A stretch of 64,000 nucleotides of DNA, taken from contig NZ_CP037864.1 in NCBI RefSeq assembly GCF_004353845.1, forward strand, positions 496,001 through 560,000. Direction: 5' to 3'. The position numbers were made by a program, and so were the translations under genes. The notes below the pieces were generated by a model that saw only the letters and a program-made list of their open reading frames with translations, was not told where the DNA came from and searched no databases. Of the stretch, positions 53,200-61,845 are shown piece by piece (the stretch's first letter is position 1; each line of letters begins with the position of its first letter). Origin of the DNA: Citrobacter arsenatis. Lineage in GTDB: Bacteria; Pseudomonadota; Gammaproteobacteria; Enterobacterales; Enterobacteriaceae.

Positions 53200-53586
53200 A
53201 TGAAAATGACAGCTACGACGCTCTCCCAGCAGTTACGCGATGGCAATTTGTTTGCCGAACAGTGTCCTTCCCGCGAGGTGTTAAAACACGTCACCAGCCG
53301 CTGGGGGGTGTTGATTCTGGTGGCGCTGCGCGACGGTACGCACCGTTTCAGCGATTTGCGTCGTAAGATGGGCGGCGTCAGTGAAAAAATGTTGGCGCAA
53401 TCCCTACAGGCGTTAGAGCATGACGGGTTTATCAATCGGGTGTCTTATCCGGTGGTGCCGCCACACGTGGAATATAGTCTGACGCCGTTGGGTGAGCAGG
53501 TGAGCGATAAAGTCGCCGCGCTGGCGGACTGGATTGAACAGAATTTGCCGCAGGTTTTGGCGCAGCGGGACGAACGGGCTGCGTAG
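53200..53586 (+). CDS. ytfH: YtfH, HxlR-family transcriptional regulator
   Basis: Winged-helix regulator of 128 residues. The single conserved cysteine C22 (AEQCPSREVL) is at the redox-sensing position of HxlR/DUF24 proteins that respond to quinones and electrophiles. DNA-binding region about 28-100 (RWGVLILVALRDGTHRFSDLRRKM). AAGG lies five bases before the ATG. Likely represses qorB and itself. Confidence 0.93.
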   Translation: MKMTATTLSQQLRDGNLFAEQCPSREVLKHVTSRWGVLILVALRDGTHRFSDLRRKMGGVSEKMLAQSLQALEHDGFINRVSYPVVPPHVEYSLTPLGEQVSDKVAALADWIEQNLPQVLAQRDERAA

Positions 53587-53590
53587 TTTT

Positions 53591-53626
53591 GTAGGCCGGA
53601 TAAGACGCTATTGCGTCGCATCCGGC
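53591..53626. repeat. REP unit between ytfH and cpdB
   Basis: GTAGGCCGGATAAGACGC followed by TATTGCGTCGCATCCGGC, a single REP palindrome between convergent genes. Confidence 0.83.
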
Positions 53627-53633
53627 GCGAAAG

Positions 53634-55577
53634 TTACTTACTCAAATCCAACTGATAAATCGCAAATCCGATATCATCGGTCGCGACTTTCTTCAGCGGA
53701 TACTGGCCTTTCTCTTTGATAAACGCTGCGGCTTTATCAGACGGTGATGTTTCAAAGCGAATATCCAGCGGCGTATCGGTGTGAATCGGTGCCAGACGCC
53801 AGTTGTTATCTGCTGCCGGGTGAATTTCGCCGGCACTCTTCGTCTGTGCACCTATCCATGCCGCCAGCACCGAGCGGTTTTCATCTGGAGAGGCAAACGC
53901 GATGTGGCTGTCGCCGGTTCCGGCAAACTTACCGCCGTAGGCGCGATAGTTGTTGGTCGCGACGAGGAAGGTGGCATTTGGATCAATAGGCTTGCCGTTA
54001 AAGGTCAGGTTTTTGATACGCTCAGCTTTCGGGTTAATGGTCTGGCATTCCCCGTCATAGCGGGCGGGTTGTGAAACATCAATCTGATAATTCACGCCGT
54101 CAATCACGTCGAAGTTGTAGGTACGAAAGCCGTCCCAGTTAATCAACGACTGTGGTTTGCTGCTGTGGATATCAATCTGATTAAACTGCCCGGCGGAACA
54201 TTCCAGCCACTCCTTCACCTCTTTGCCGCTGGCTTTCACTACTACCAGGGTGTTGGGATAAAGATACAAATCAGCGGCATTACGGAAGGTTAACTGGCCT
54301 TTTTCGACTTCTACGAAGCTAGCCGGATCGTTTTTGCGTCCACCGACTTTAAACGGCGCGGCGGCGGAAAGTACCGGCAGTTTTGCCAGGTCCGGATCGC
54401 CCTGGATAAAATGTTCCACATAGGCTTTCTGCGCGTTATTTACCACCTGTACGGTTGGGTCATCCTGAACCAGAGCCAGGTAGCTGTACATGTTGTCGGC
54501 GGATTTACCAATCGGCTTGCTGACAAACTCACGCGTGGCGTCATGATCGGCTTTCAGGATCTCAACGATTTTTTTATCTTCTGCTGCCAGTGATTTTTTG
54601 CCCGCGGCGTCATAAATTGGGCGCGCCTCGGCTTTCGCCTGGGTAACCTGCCATTTACCGCTGTCGTTATTCAGCACAAGATCCACCACGCCCAGATGAT
54701 CGCCCCACATGCCCGGCATCACCGCCGGAACGCCATTGAGCGTACCTTTGGTGATATCTGCGCCTTTTATATTGGCAAAGTCTTTACCCGGGAAGACGGC
54801 GTGAGCGTGACCAAACATAATGGCATCCACGCCCGGTACTTCGCTGAGGTAATAAACGGAGTTTTCCGCCATCGTTTGATACGGGTCGGCAGAAAGCCCG
54901 GAGTGAGCAACCACCACCACGACATCGGCGCCTTTTTCCCGCATTTCGGGAACGTATTTCCGCGCGGTTTCGGTGATGTCGTTCACTGTTACTTTGCCGC
55001 TGAGATTGGCTTTATCCCAGGTCATAATCTGCGGTGGTACAAAGCCGATATAGCCAATCTTCAGCGTCTGCTTGTTCCCTTGCTGGTCGACTACCTCAGT
55101 GTCTTTGATCAGATAAGGCGTAAACAGCGGCTTTTTAGTCTTAACGTCGATGATATTAGCGTTAACGTAAGGGAACTTTGCCCCGGCCAGCGCGTTGTGC
55201 AGATACTCCAGACCGTAGTTGAATTCATGGTTGCCGAGATTACCCACCGCGTAATCCAGGGTGTTCAGCGCCTTATATACCGGGTGAGTCTCGCCCGCTT
55301 TCAGCCCTTTGGCTGCCATGTAATCACCAAGCGGGCTGCCCTGAATCAGATCGCCATTATCAACCAGCACGCTGTTTTTGACTTCATCACGCGCAGCGTT
55401 GATCAGACTTGCCGTACGTACCAGGCCGAATTTTTCAGTCGGTGTATCTTTGTAATAATCGAAATCCATCATATTGCTATGCAAATCAGTGGTTTCCATT
55501 ATGCGCAGATCCACGGTCGCGGCATTGACGCTGGCTGCAATCAGCGTTGCCAGAAGCGTTGCACTAAACTTAATCAT
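53634..55577 (-). CDS. cpdB: CpdB, periplasmic 2',3'-cyclic-nucleotide phosphodiesterase/3'-nucleotidase
   Basis: Salvages external nucleotides by opening 2',3'-cyclic phosphates and removing the 3'-phosphate. A signal peptide (cleavage near AASVNA), an N-terminal calcineurin-like domain with METTDLHSN, DNGDLIQGSPL, GNHEFNYG and GHAHAVFPG metal motifs, and a C-terminal nucleotide-binding domain (from about 360). The start at 55577 gives 647 residues; AAGGA is eight bases before it and overlaps the ATG nine bases upstream, ruling that one out. Divergent from cysQ. Confidence 0.96.
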   Translation of the reverse strand: MIKFSATLLATLIAASVNAATVDLRIMETTDLHSNMMDFDYYKDTPTEKFGLVRTASLINAARDEVKNSVLVDNGDLIQGSPLGDYMAAKGLKAGETHPVYKALNTLDYAVGNLGNHEFNYGLEYLHNALAGAKFPYVNANIIDVKTKKPLFTPYLIKDTEVVDQQGNKQTLKIGYIGFVPPQIMTWDKANLSGKVTVNDITETARKYVPEMREKGADVVVVVAHSGLSADPYQTMAENSVYYLSEVPGVDAIMFGHAHAVFPGKDFANIKGADITKGTLNGVPAVMPGMWGDHLGVVDLVLNNDSGKWQVTQAKAEARPIYDAAGKKSLAAEDKKIVEILKADHDATREFVSKPIGKSADNMYSYLALVQDDPTVQVVNNAQKAYVEHFIQGDPDLAKLPVLSAAAPFKVGGRKNDPASFVEVEKGQLTFRNAADLYLYPNTLVVVKASGKEVKEWLECSAGQFNQIDIHSSKPQSLINWDGFRTYNFDVIDGVNYQIDVSQPARYDGECQTINPKAERIKNLTFNGKPIDPNATFLVATNNYRAYGGKFAGTGDSHIAFASPDENRSVLAAWIGAQTKSAGEIHPAADNNWRLAPIHTDTPLDIRFETSPSDKAAAFIKEKGQYPLKKVATDDIGFAIYQLDLSK

Positions 55578-55765
55578 CAGGGGCATCCTTTTAAGATCTA
55601 AGCCACAAAAGAAAATGTATATAAATCTTCTTGCTTACAGAACTGTGAATCATGCCATGAATATAGCGTTTAAAACCGCAGACGCTATCACAGTTGGCGG
55701 ATCCTCTGACGATCGGGTATAAGTAAAACAACGAGTTAACACCACTGACAGAAACGAGGTGGAGA

Positions 55766-56506
55766 ATGCTAGAACATGTATGCCAGCTTGCACGGAACGC
55801 GGGCGATGCCATTATGCAGGTCTACGATGGAATCAAACCGATGGAGATTACCAGCAAGCAGGACGATTCTCCTGTCACGGCGGCGGATATCGCCGCGCAT
55901 ACGGTGATCCTTGAAGGATTACTGGCGCTGACGCCGGATATTCCGGTCCTGTCTGAAGAAGCGCCTCCTGGCTGGGATGTTCGTCAGCACTGGCAGCGCT
56001 ATTGGCTGGTCGACCCGCTGGACGGTACCAAAGAGTTCATTAAGCGTAACGGTGAATTCACCGTTAATATTGCGCTGATCGAAAAGGGAAAGCCGGTACT
56101 GGGCGTGGTTTACGCGCCGGTGATGAAAGTGATGTACAGCGCGGCAGAAGGTAAAGCGTGGAAAGAAGAATGTGGCGTGCGCAAACAAATCCAGGTTCGT
56201 GACGCGCGTCCGCCGCTGGTGGTGATTAGCCGCTCGCATGCCGACAATGAGTTAACAGAGTATCTGCAACAGTTGGGGGAGCACCAAACCACCTCGATTG
56301 GCTCATCGCTGAAGTTCTGCCTGGTGGCGGAAGGACACGCGCAGCTATATCCGCGTTTTGGGCCAACTAACGTCTGGGATACCGCCGCAGGCCACGCCGT
56401 TGCCGCCGCAGCCGGAGCGCACGTTCACGACTGGCAGGGGAAACCACTGGATTACACCCCACGTGAATCGTTCCTCAACCCCGGCTTCCGCGTTTCTATT
56501 TACTGA
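55766..56506 (+). CDS. cysQ: CysQ, 3'(2'),5'-bisphosphate nucleotidase
   Basis: Hydrolyses PAP to AMP, preventing build-up of the by-product of sulfate assimilation; lithium-sensitive, Mg-dependent. Inositol-monophosphatase-like fold with SEEAPP, DPLDGTKEFIKRNGEF and WDTAAGHAV metal/substrate motifs. It has 246 residues. Its 3' end overlaps the convergent ytfJ by 11 nt. Confidence 0.97.
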   Translation: MLEHVCQLARNAGDAIMQVYDGIKPMEITSKQDDSPVTAADIAAHTVILEGLLALTPDIPVLSEEAPPGWDVRQHWQRYWLVDPLDGTKEFIKRNGEFTVNIALIEKGKPVLGVVYAPVMKVMYSAAEGKAWKEECGVRKQIQVRDARPPLVVISRSHADNELTEYLQQLGEHQTTSIGSSLKFCLVAEGHAQLYPRFGPTNVWDTAAGHAVAAAAGAHVHDWQGKPLDYTPRESFLNPGFRVSIY

Positions 56507-57053
56507 GTAATTTGTGCAGCAGGGCAATTACCTGCTGCACCTCTTCCTGGGTTAACGCACCATCTTTTGCCCACTGAACGCGTCCGTCTTTGTCGAGTAC
56601 GGCAATAGCGGAACTCTCTTCATCCAGTTGCCAGGTTTTACGCGCAATGCCATTGCTGTCGACAATAAATTGTGACCATGGGTAGAGCTTCTTGTTGCTC
56701 TCCAGACTGCTGCGCACAAACATACCGGAGCCGGGAATGGCGTCATCCGTGTTGACGATAGTGGTGGTCTGGTACTTGTCATGCGGCAGGTTGGCCGCCT
56801 TGATTGCCTCAATCAGCGTCGCGTTTTTCTCTTTGGCGGAGGTGCGTCCGGCAATGTGTTGCACAATTCGCACTTTCCCAGGCAACTGCGCGCTATTCCA
56901 GCTTTTGTAGCTAAACTTATCGTTATCGAGAATCAGTTCGCCGCGATCGGCGATCCCCACCGGCGGCACGCGCTGGTTAGTCTCAAACTTATGTGCGGAG
57001 GCAATCATCGGCAGCAGCAGGCACGACAGCGCCAGCAGTTTTTGTAAGGTCAT
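56496..57053 (-). CDS. ytfJ: YtfJ, periplasmic thioredoxin-fold-like protein
   Basis: Function not established. It has 185 residues with a clear signal peptide (MTLQKLLALSCLLLPMIASA). The mature domain resembles a thioredoxin/AhpC fold with KVRIVQHIAGRTSAKEKN but no CxxC, so it is unlikely to be a classical disulfide enzyme. Convergent and overlapping with cysQ. Confidence 0.9.
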   Translation of the reverse strand: MTLQKLLALSCLLLPMIASAHKFETNQRVPPVGIADRGELILDNDKFSYKSWNSAQLPGKVRIVQHIAGRTSAKEKNATLIEAIKAANLPHDKYQTTTIVNTDDAIPGSGMFVRSSLESNKKLYPWSQFIVDSNGIARKTWQLDEESSAIAVLDKDGRVQWAKDGALTQEEVQQVIALLHKLLSK

Positions 57054-57380
57054 AGGTTTTCCTTCTTTCTTTATTTTGCAGGTGATCCGACCACTTGGGT
57101 CTGGAATTTAATCATATGTGCGATTGATGCTTTTTCCCGCAAGCGCGATGCCAGTTTGCGGACGGGCGCACAAATCCTGCGAAAAATGAAGGCTTATACT
57201 GAAGACAGCGAAGCGTTGAAAAGATAATTCTGAATAATTGTAACTTGAAGGTAAATAAACTTATACACGCTGGAAACATTAACGAGATAGTCTATAGTCA
57301 TAGGGCATTAAAATTTGCGCCTGAGGATTGTCGGACCGATTGTGGTACCGCAAAGGCGTAATGCTCAGCAGGAGACAACA
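57054..57380 (+). promoter_or_regulatory. Gene-free region between ytfJ and ytfK
   Basis: 327 bp between divergent genes, AT-rich towards ytfK. It should hold the ytfJ and ytfK promoters; a -10-like TATAGT lies near 57292. E. coli ytfK belongs to the Pho regulon, but I did not find a convincing Pho box here. No RNA gene or further ORF is evident. Confidence 0.35.
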
Positions 57381-57587
57381 ATGAAAATTTTCCAACGATA
57401 CAACCCGCTGCAGGTGGCGAAGTACGTGAAGATCCTGTTTCGTGGACGGTTATATATCAAGGATGTAGGCGCTTTTGAATTTGATAAGGGTAAGATTCTT
57501 ATCCCAAAAGTGAAGGACAAGCTGCATTTTTCCGTGATGTCCGAAGTTAACCGTCAGGTCTTGCGTCTGCAAACTGAGATGGCTTGA
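57381..57587 (+). CDS. ytfK: YtfK, small activator of the stringent response
   Basis: A 68-residue basic protein (DUF1107). E. coli YtfK binds SpoT and favours (p)ppGpp synthesis under phosphate or fatty acid starvation. The start at 57381 (MKIFQRYNPLQVAKYVKILFRG) is preceded by AGGAG and matches E. coli; a 22-codon upstream extension is not conserved. The sequence is near identical to E. coli over its whole length. Confidence 0.95.
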   Translation: MKIFQRYNPLQVAKYVKILFRGRLYIKDVGAFEFDKGKILIPKVKDKLHFSVMSEVNRQVLRLQTEMA

Positions 57588-57608
57588 TCAAAGTGCTATG
57601 CGGTAGTT

Positions 57609-57636
57609 AAAAAAACGGCTCCTGATGGGAGCCGTT
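57609..57636 (-). terminator. Terminator between ytfK and ytfL, mainly serving ytfL
   Basis: ACGGCTCC, four-base loop, GGGAGCCGT. On the minus strand seven T residues follow the stem, which favours termination of ytfL; on the plus strand the tail is poor in T. Confidence 0.8.
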
Positions 57637-57653
57637 GATGTTTCTGTAAGACG

Positions 57654-58994
57654 TTAAGATGCCTTTGCCTCTTCTTTTGCATCCGGCAGCTTCGGTACCA
57701 GAACGGTAGGTTTGCTGTCCAGACGCGTCACCAGCAGTTGATCGATCTTGTAGTTATCGATATCCACCACTTCAAATTTGTAACCTGAATACTTCACCGA
57801 GTCGGTGCGTTTCGGGATTTTACGCAGCATGAACATCATAAAGCCGCCGATGGTTTCATAGTTGCCGGACTGCGGGAACTCGTCGATATCCAGGACGCGC
57901 ATAACGTCATCAATCGGCGTACCGCCATCGACTAGCCATGAGTTTTCATCGCGTGCCACGATCTGCTCTTCCAGACCCTGGCCGACTAAATCGCCCATCA
58001 GCGTCGTCATGACGTCGTTGAGCGTGATAATTCCCACCACCAGCGCGTACTCGTTCATGATGACGGCAAAGTCTTCGCCTGCGGTTTTGAAGCTTTCCAG
58101 CGCTTCAGAGAGCGTCAGCGTATCCGGGACAATCAGCGTATTGCGGATCTGTACGCCGCTGTTCAGCGCCATGCTTTGGTTCGCCAGTACGCGGTTGAGG
58201 AGATCCTTTGAATCGACATAGCCAATGATGTGGTCGATATCTTCGTTACACACCAGAAATTTGGAGTGCGGATGCTGCGCCACTTTGTTCTTCAGGCTTT
58301 GCTCATCTTCGTGGAGATCGAACCAGATAATATTCTCGCGCGAGGTCATTGAAGACGGTACGGTACGGGATTCCAGTTCGAACACATTTTCAATCAGCTC
58401 ATGTTCCTGCTTACGCAGAACACCCGCCAGCGCACCCGCTTCGACCACGGCGTAAATATCGTCCGAGGTGATGTCGTCTTTACGCACCATTGGGATCTTA
58501 AACAGACGGAAAATGTTATTTGCCAGACCGTTAAAGAACCATACCAGCGGGCGGAAGACCAGCAGGCAGAAGCGCATCGGGTTGATGATACGCAAAGCCA
58601 CAGCTTCTGGCGCAATCATACCGATGCGTTTCGGGGTTAAATCCGCGAACAGGATGAACAGGCCAGTAACCAGCGAGAATGACAGAATAAAGCTTAACTG
58701 TTCGGACAGCTCTGGAGCGAAGTACTTTGAGAAAAGGCTGTAAAACGCCGGGGAGAATGCAGCATCCCCTACGATACCGCCGAGAATGGCGACCGCGTTA
58801 AGGCCAATTTGCACGACGGTAAAAAACATGCCGGGGTTTTCCTGCATCTTCAATACACGTTGTGCGTTTACGCTGCCTTCATCGGCAAGCAGTTTAAGTT
58901 TGATTTTGCGTGATGCAGCAAGCGAGATCTCGGATATCGAGAAAAACGCACTCACGGCGATCAGGCAGAGAATGACTAAAATACTGTTTAACAT
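57654..58994 (-). CDS. ytfL: YtfL, DUF21/CBS inner-membrane transporter (CNNM family)
   Basis: UPF0053 protein linked in E. coli to putrescine homeostasis and cytoplasmic pH; relatives handle magnesium or cobalt. An N-terminal DUF21 membrane domain (four helices, about 1-150), a CBS pair (about 205-335, with VCNEDIDHIIGYVDSKDLLNR and EYALVVGIITLNDVMTTL) and a C-terminal CorC_HlyC domain (about 350-430). It has 446 residues. In K-12 msrA is the next gene as I recall; here a sugar operon intervenes. Confidence 0.95.
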   Translation of the reverse strand: MLNSILVILCLIAVSAFFSISEISLAASRKIKLKLLADEGSVNAQRVLKMQENPGMFFTVVQIGLNAVAILGGIVGDAAFSPAFYSLFSKYFAPELSEQLSFILSFSLVTGLFILFADLTPKRIGMIAPEAVALRIINPMRFCLLVFRPLVWFFNGLANNIFRLFKIPMVRKDDITSDDIYAVVEAGALAGVLRKQEHELIENVFELESRTVPSSMTSRENIIWFDLHEDEQSLKNKVAQHPHSKFLVCNEDIDHIIGYVDSKDLLNRVLANQSMALNSGVQIRNTLIVPDTLTLSEALESFKTAGEDFAVIMNEYALVVGIITLNDVMTTLMGDLVGQGLEEQIVARDENSWLVDGGTPIDDVMRVLDIDEFPQSGNYETIGGFMMFMLRKIPKRTDSVKYSGYKFEVVDIDNYKIDQLLVTRLDSKPTVLVPKLPDAKEEAKAS

Positions 58995-59051
58995 ATCTTA
59001 TCCGACCGTTAAGGCCAGATCCTCGGAAGGGAGTAATTGATAAATCCGTGT

Positions 59052-59081
59052 GAAAACCGGCCCGTGGAGTTGAGCCGGTAA
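59052..59081 (-). terminator. Possible terminator of the glycoside operon
   Basis: ACCGGC (59056-59061) and GCCGGT (59074-59079) form a stem with a 12-base loop, followed on the minus strand by TTTTC. The short T-run makes this a weak candidate. Confidence 0.35.
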
Positions 59082-59139
59082 ATTCAGAAGCTAGTATAGC
59101 GTAAGGTACTGTAAAGTCGCCAGAGGAGCTTTTTTGGCC

Positions 59140-60210
59140 TTATTCTGCGGGGTTAAGTCTGCGCACCATCTGCATCTCTTTTTCGCTATAGGGCGAACCA
59201 TCCGGCTTTAGCACATCATGAAACCATAGCTGCGCCGTCGTTTCGTCAAGCGGAATATCCGGCCACGGCAGCCAGGTTTGCGTTTTCCCTTGTACCAATC
59301 CCCAATGAAAGCTGGAAACGCGCTGGGCGCTAAATAACGGCAGTTGTTCTTCTATTCGGCTATCGACATGGCGTGCCAGCCACTCGGTACAAAAGAGCGG
59401 TCTGCCAAATTCGGCCAACTGTGACAGAAGAGACAACTGGCCAGGGGTATCAACATAGGCATGATAGCTAATCACGTCGGAAAGCCGCAGTGCGGCTATA
59501 TCAATAGGATGCGTGAACGCATTCCCGCACGCAGCGCGATCGTCAATATGCCAGGCCGCTACGGTCAACGGTTGAGACGGTGACTCCTCTCGCGCCCAGC
59601 CAAACAGCTGGGTCATCAGGGTTAAGGCGTAAATTTCCAGCCTGTCGTCATAGCGGGCAAATTCGCCGGTATGACAAAATATCCCGCCGTTGCCTGGCTC
59701 ATTATATAAATCCCAGACGCTGATGCGCGAGTCATGGCGAAAGTAACGGATGATATCTCTGACATAAGCTTCAATTTGCGGCCAACAGCGTCGGTCCAGC
59801 ACGCAGGCGCGGCCTGGGCTACCCGCGGCCTGGCTGTTGTGAATCCCTGGAACCGGGGATTTCTGCGGACCGATAACGGGTTCATCACCGGAAAAAGCGC
59901 AGTCGTCGAGCAGCGTCAGCATCACTTTTATGCCGTGGCGGTGGGCAATGCTCAGGAAGAGTTCGATGCGTTCGAGCAGACCATCGCGGTCGTGCTGCCA
60001 GACGGTAAACGGTAAATTTGTTCGTAGCTGGTTATAACCATACCGGCTGGCCCAGCCGAGTTCCTGATCGATAGTGCTGCTATCGAAACTCTCTGCTTGC
60101 CACATTTCGAGCCAGTTAACTGCGGTGCGCGGCAAGTAGTTAAAACCACAGCCCCAGGCTTGCTGTTGATACCAGCTTTGCGCCCGTGCTTTGCTCCATG
60201 GGTTATACAT
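59140..60210 (-). CDS. Cytoplasmic glycoside hydrolase, clan GH-A (cellulase/GH5-like)
   Basis: A 356-residue (beta/alpha)8 glycosidase. The acid/base candidate is E171 in SVWDLYNEPGNGG and the nucleophile candidate E276 in PLFCTEWLARH, with H250 and Y252 (SYHAYVDTP) between them, the usual clan GH-A pattern. There is no signal peptide, so it acts on imported sugar. The start at 60210 has AAGGAG six bases upstream; the upstream ORF extension lies inside the transporter gene. Ten bases separate it from the transporter stop codon. Substrate unknown; a beta-linked disaccharide or glycoside is plausible. Confidence 0.85.
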   Translation of the reverse strand: MYNPWSKARAQSWYQQQAWGCGFNYLPRTAVNWLEMWQAESFDSSTIDQELGWASRYGYNQLRTNLPFTVWQHDRDGLLERIELFLSIAHRHGIKVMLTLLDDCAFSGDEPVIGPQKSPVPGIHNSQAAGSPGRACVLDRRCWPQIEAYVRDIIRYFRHDSRISVWDLYNEPGNGGIFCHTGEFARYDDRLEIYALTLMTQLFGWAREESPSQPLTVAAWHIDDRAACGNAFTHPIDIAALRLSDVISYHAYVDTPGQLSLLSQLAEFGRPLFCTEWLARHVDSRIEEQLPLFSAQRVSSFHWGLVQGKTQTWLPWPDIPLDETTAQLWFHDVLKPDGSPYSEKEMQMVRRLNPAE

Positions 60211-60220
60211 GATATGCTCC

Positions 60221-61765
60221 TTATTCTGCATCTGAGAGACTGACGCGTCCCGTTGCACGCTGGGTAGCGCTGCCACCCCAAACCTCATCGTACTCGTAGC
60301 CGGTGAGCTGTTTGATCACCACCCGGGTTTCTTCATCGCAGTCGCGATAATTGCCACCCAGCTTGCGGCGGGCGATCTCTTTGAGCAGGACTTTGTGGGT
60401 TTCGCGGGTCAGTTTGAATTTGTAGGTGGTGTAGAAACTCACCGCCAGCAGCGCTGCGGTCGCAAAGATCATTAATCCGATAATGGCGTGGAGCGCGCTT
60501 TCCGGCTGCGCGCCGCTGCCTTTTACAAAGCCGGACTCTTCCAGCACCATGCCGATAAGCAAAATAGCGATGGCCACCGTACTTTTACGGGTGAGTACCA
60601 TAACGCCGGCAAAAATCCCTTCGCGACGCTGCTGGGTCACCATCTCATCGATGTCAGGAATAAAGCTGTAGATATTCCATGGGATATAGTAAAGACCAGA
60701 ACGCGCCATGCCGAGCAGAATAAAGATCGCAGAGAACAGAATATTGGATACCTGGGTTTCGGTATAATAAATAATAAATAAAAATACCAATACGCTAAAT
60801 ATACAGGTGTAAGAGAGGCGTAGTGCTGCTGACGGAGTTATATTGAGTTTGTTCAATAATAGCATAAATCCGTAGGTGCCAAAAACTGAAGCAAAAGCGG
60901 CAATGCTTAACCAGCCAGAAACGGAGGCGGCATCCTGGCTCAAACAATAAACCACGTAATAGGTAAATACTGAGCCGAATACATCCATAGCGGTAAATGA
61001 GAAAATATAAATAATGATATGCAGGCGAAATGCCCGGATCCTGAAAGAAGAGAGCAGATCGAGTATCAAATATTTAAGGTGATTCAGTATCCCGCTATTG
61101 CGCTGCAGGTCCGCCTGGAACGTCTCTTCCTGAACGTCTTTGGCCTCCCACGTGCAGCGCCAGGTTATGAACACTGCGATGCAGAACACGACGGAAAAGA
61201 TCAGCCCGGTTAGCGTATAGGTAAACGGATTATCTTTGCCGGTAAACTGCATCAGGACGCCGGGTACCGATACGGCCAGAAATCCGCCCAGCTGCGAGCA
61301 GATCATGCGCACACCGGAGAGGCGGCTGCGCTCTTCGTAGCGGTTGGTCATTTCGGCGGCCAGGGTTTCCCACGGCACCAGCACCATCGCTGAAAGCAGT
61401 TCAATCGACAGATAGGTTCCCAGGTAGTACCAATAACCCATGTCGGTCAGCCACAGCAGGGCATAGAGAAACATTAAAGGAGAGCTGAGTAATAAAAAGA
61501 AGCGGCGACGGCCAAATCTGCGGCCCAGCCACGTGTCGCCAAAATTATCGGTGATATAACCCATAATTGGGCTAAGTACAGCATCAATCACGCGGGCAAT
61601 GGCAAATATTGAGCCTGCTTCCAGCACGCTTAAACCGCAGTAGGTGGTGTAAAAAAATAAAAGCCATGTTCCGATAATGGCGAAAGCACCGCCGCCAAAT
61701 AAGTCAGTAATGCCATAGCCGATCGCTACACCATAACTGACTCTGCGTTCAGTTGGTTTGACCAT
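60221..61765 (-). CDS. GPH-family sugar:cation symporter (MelB/XylP type)
   Basis: Twelve-helix symporter of the glycoside-pentoside-hexuronide:cation family, 514 residues, longer than typical members (about 460). The family start GVAIGYGITDLFGGGAFAIIGTWLLFFYTTYCGLS and the loop DNFGDTWLGRRFGRRRFFLL are clear. The middle of the gene (about 60750-61050) is noticeably AT-rich, with AATAAATAATAAATAA-like stretches, unlike its neighbours and compatible with acquisition by transfer. Third in the operon; probably imports the glycoside cut by the downstream hydrolase. Confidence 0.88.
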   Translation of the reverse strand: MVKPTERRVSYGVAIGYGITDLFGGGAFAIIGTWLLFFYTTYCGLSVLEAGSIFAIARVIDAVLSPIMGYITDNFGDTWLGRRFGRRRFFLLLSSPLMFLYALLWLTDMGYWYYLGTYLSIELLSAMVLVPWETLAAEMTNRYEERSRLSGVRMICSQLGGFLAVSVPGVLMQFTGKDNPFTYTLTGLIFSVVFCIAVFITWRCTWEAKDVQEETFQADLQRNSGILNHLKYLILDLLSSFRIRAFRLHIIIYIFSFTAMDVFGSVFTYYVVYCLSQDAASVSGWLSIAAFASVFGTYGFMLLLNKLNITPSAALRLSYTCIFSVLVFLFIIYYTETQVSNILFSAIFILLGMARSGLYYIPWNIYSFIPDIDEMVTQQRREGIFAGVMVLTRKSTVAIAILLIGMVLEESGFVKGSGAQPESALHAIIGLMIFATAALLAVSFYTTYKFKLTRETHKVLLKEIARRKLGGNYRDCDEETRVVIKQLTGYEYDEVWGGSATQRATGRVSLSDAE

Positions 61766-61845
61766 AATATTTTCCAGTATGTAGGGTATGCGTATTCCGG
61801 TATTATCCGGCTGGTGTTATTTAATTCTGCAACGCTAAATTAATA

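Noticed and set aside
54696..55601. 301-codon open frame antisense to cpdB
   Set aside because: Shadow of cpdB; no ribosome site and no known family features.
57240..57380. Pho box upstream of ytfK
   Set aside because: No pair of CTGTCAT-like repeats with correct spacing could be found, although ytfK is a Pho-regulon gene in E. coli.
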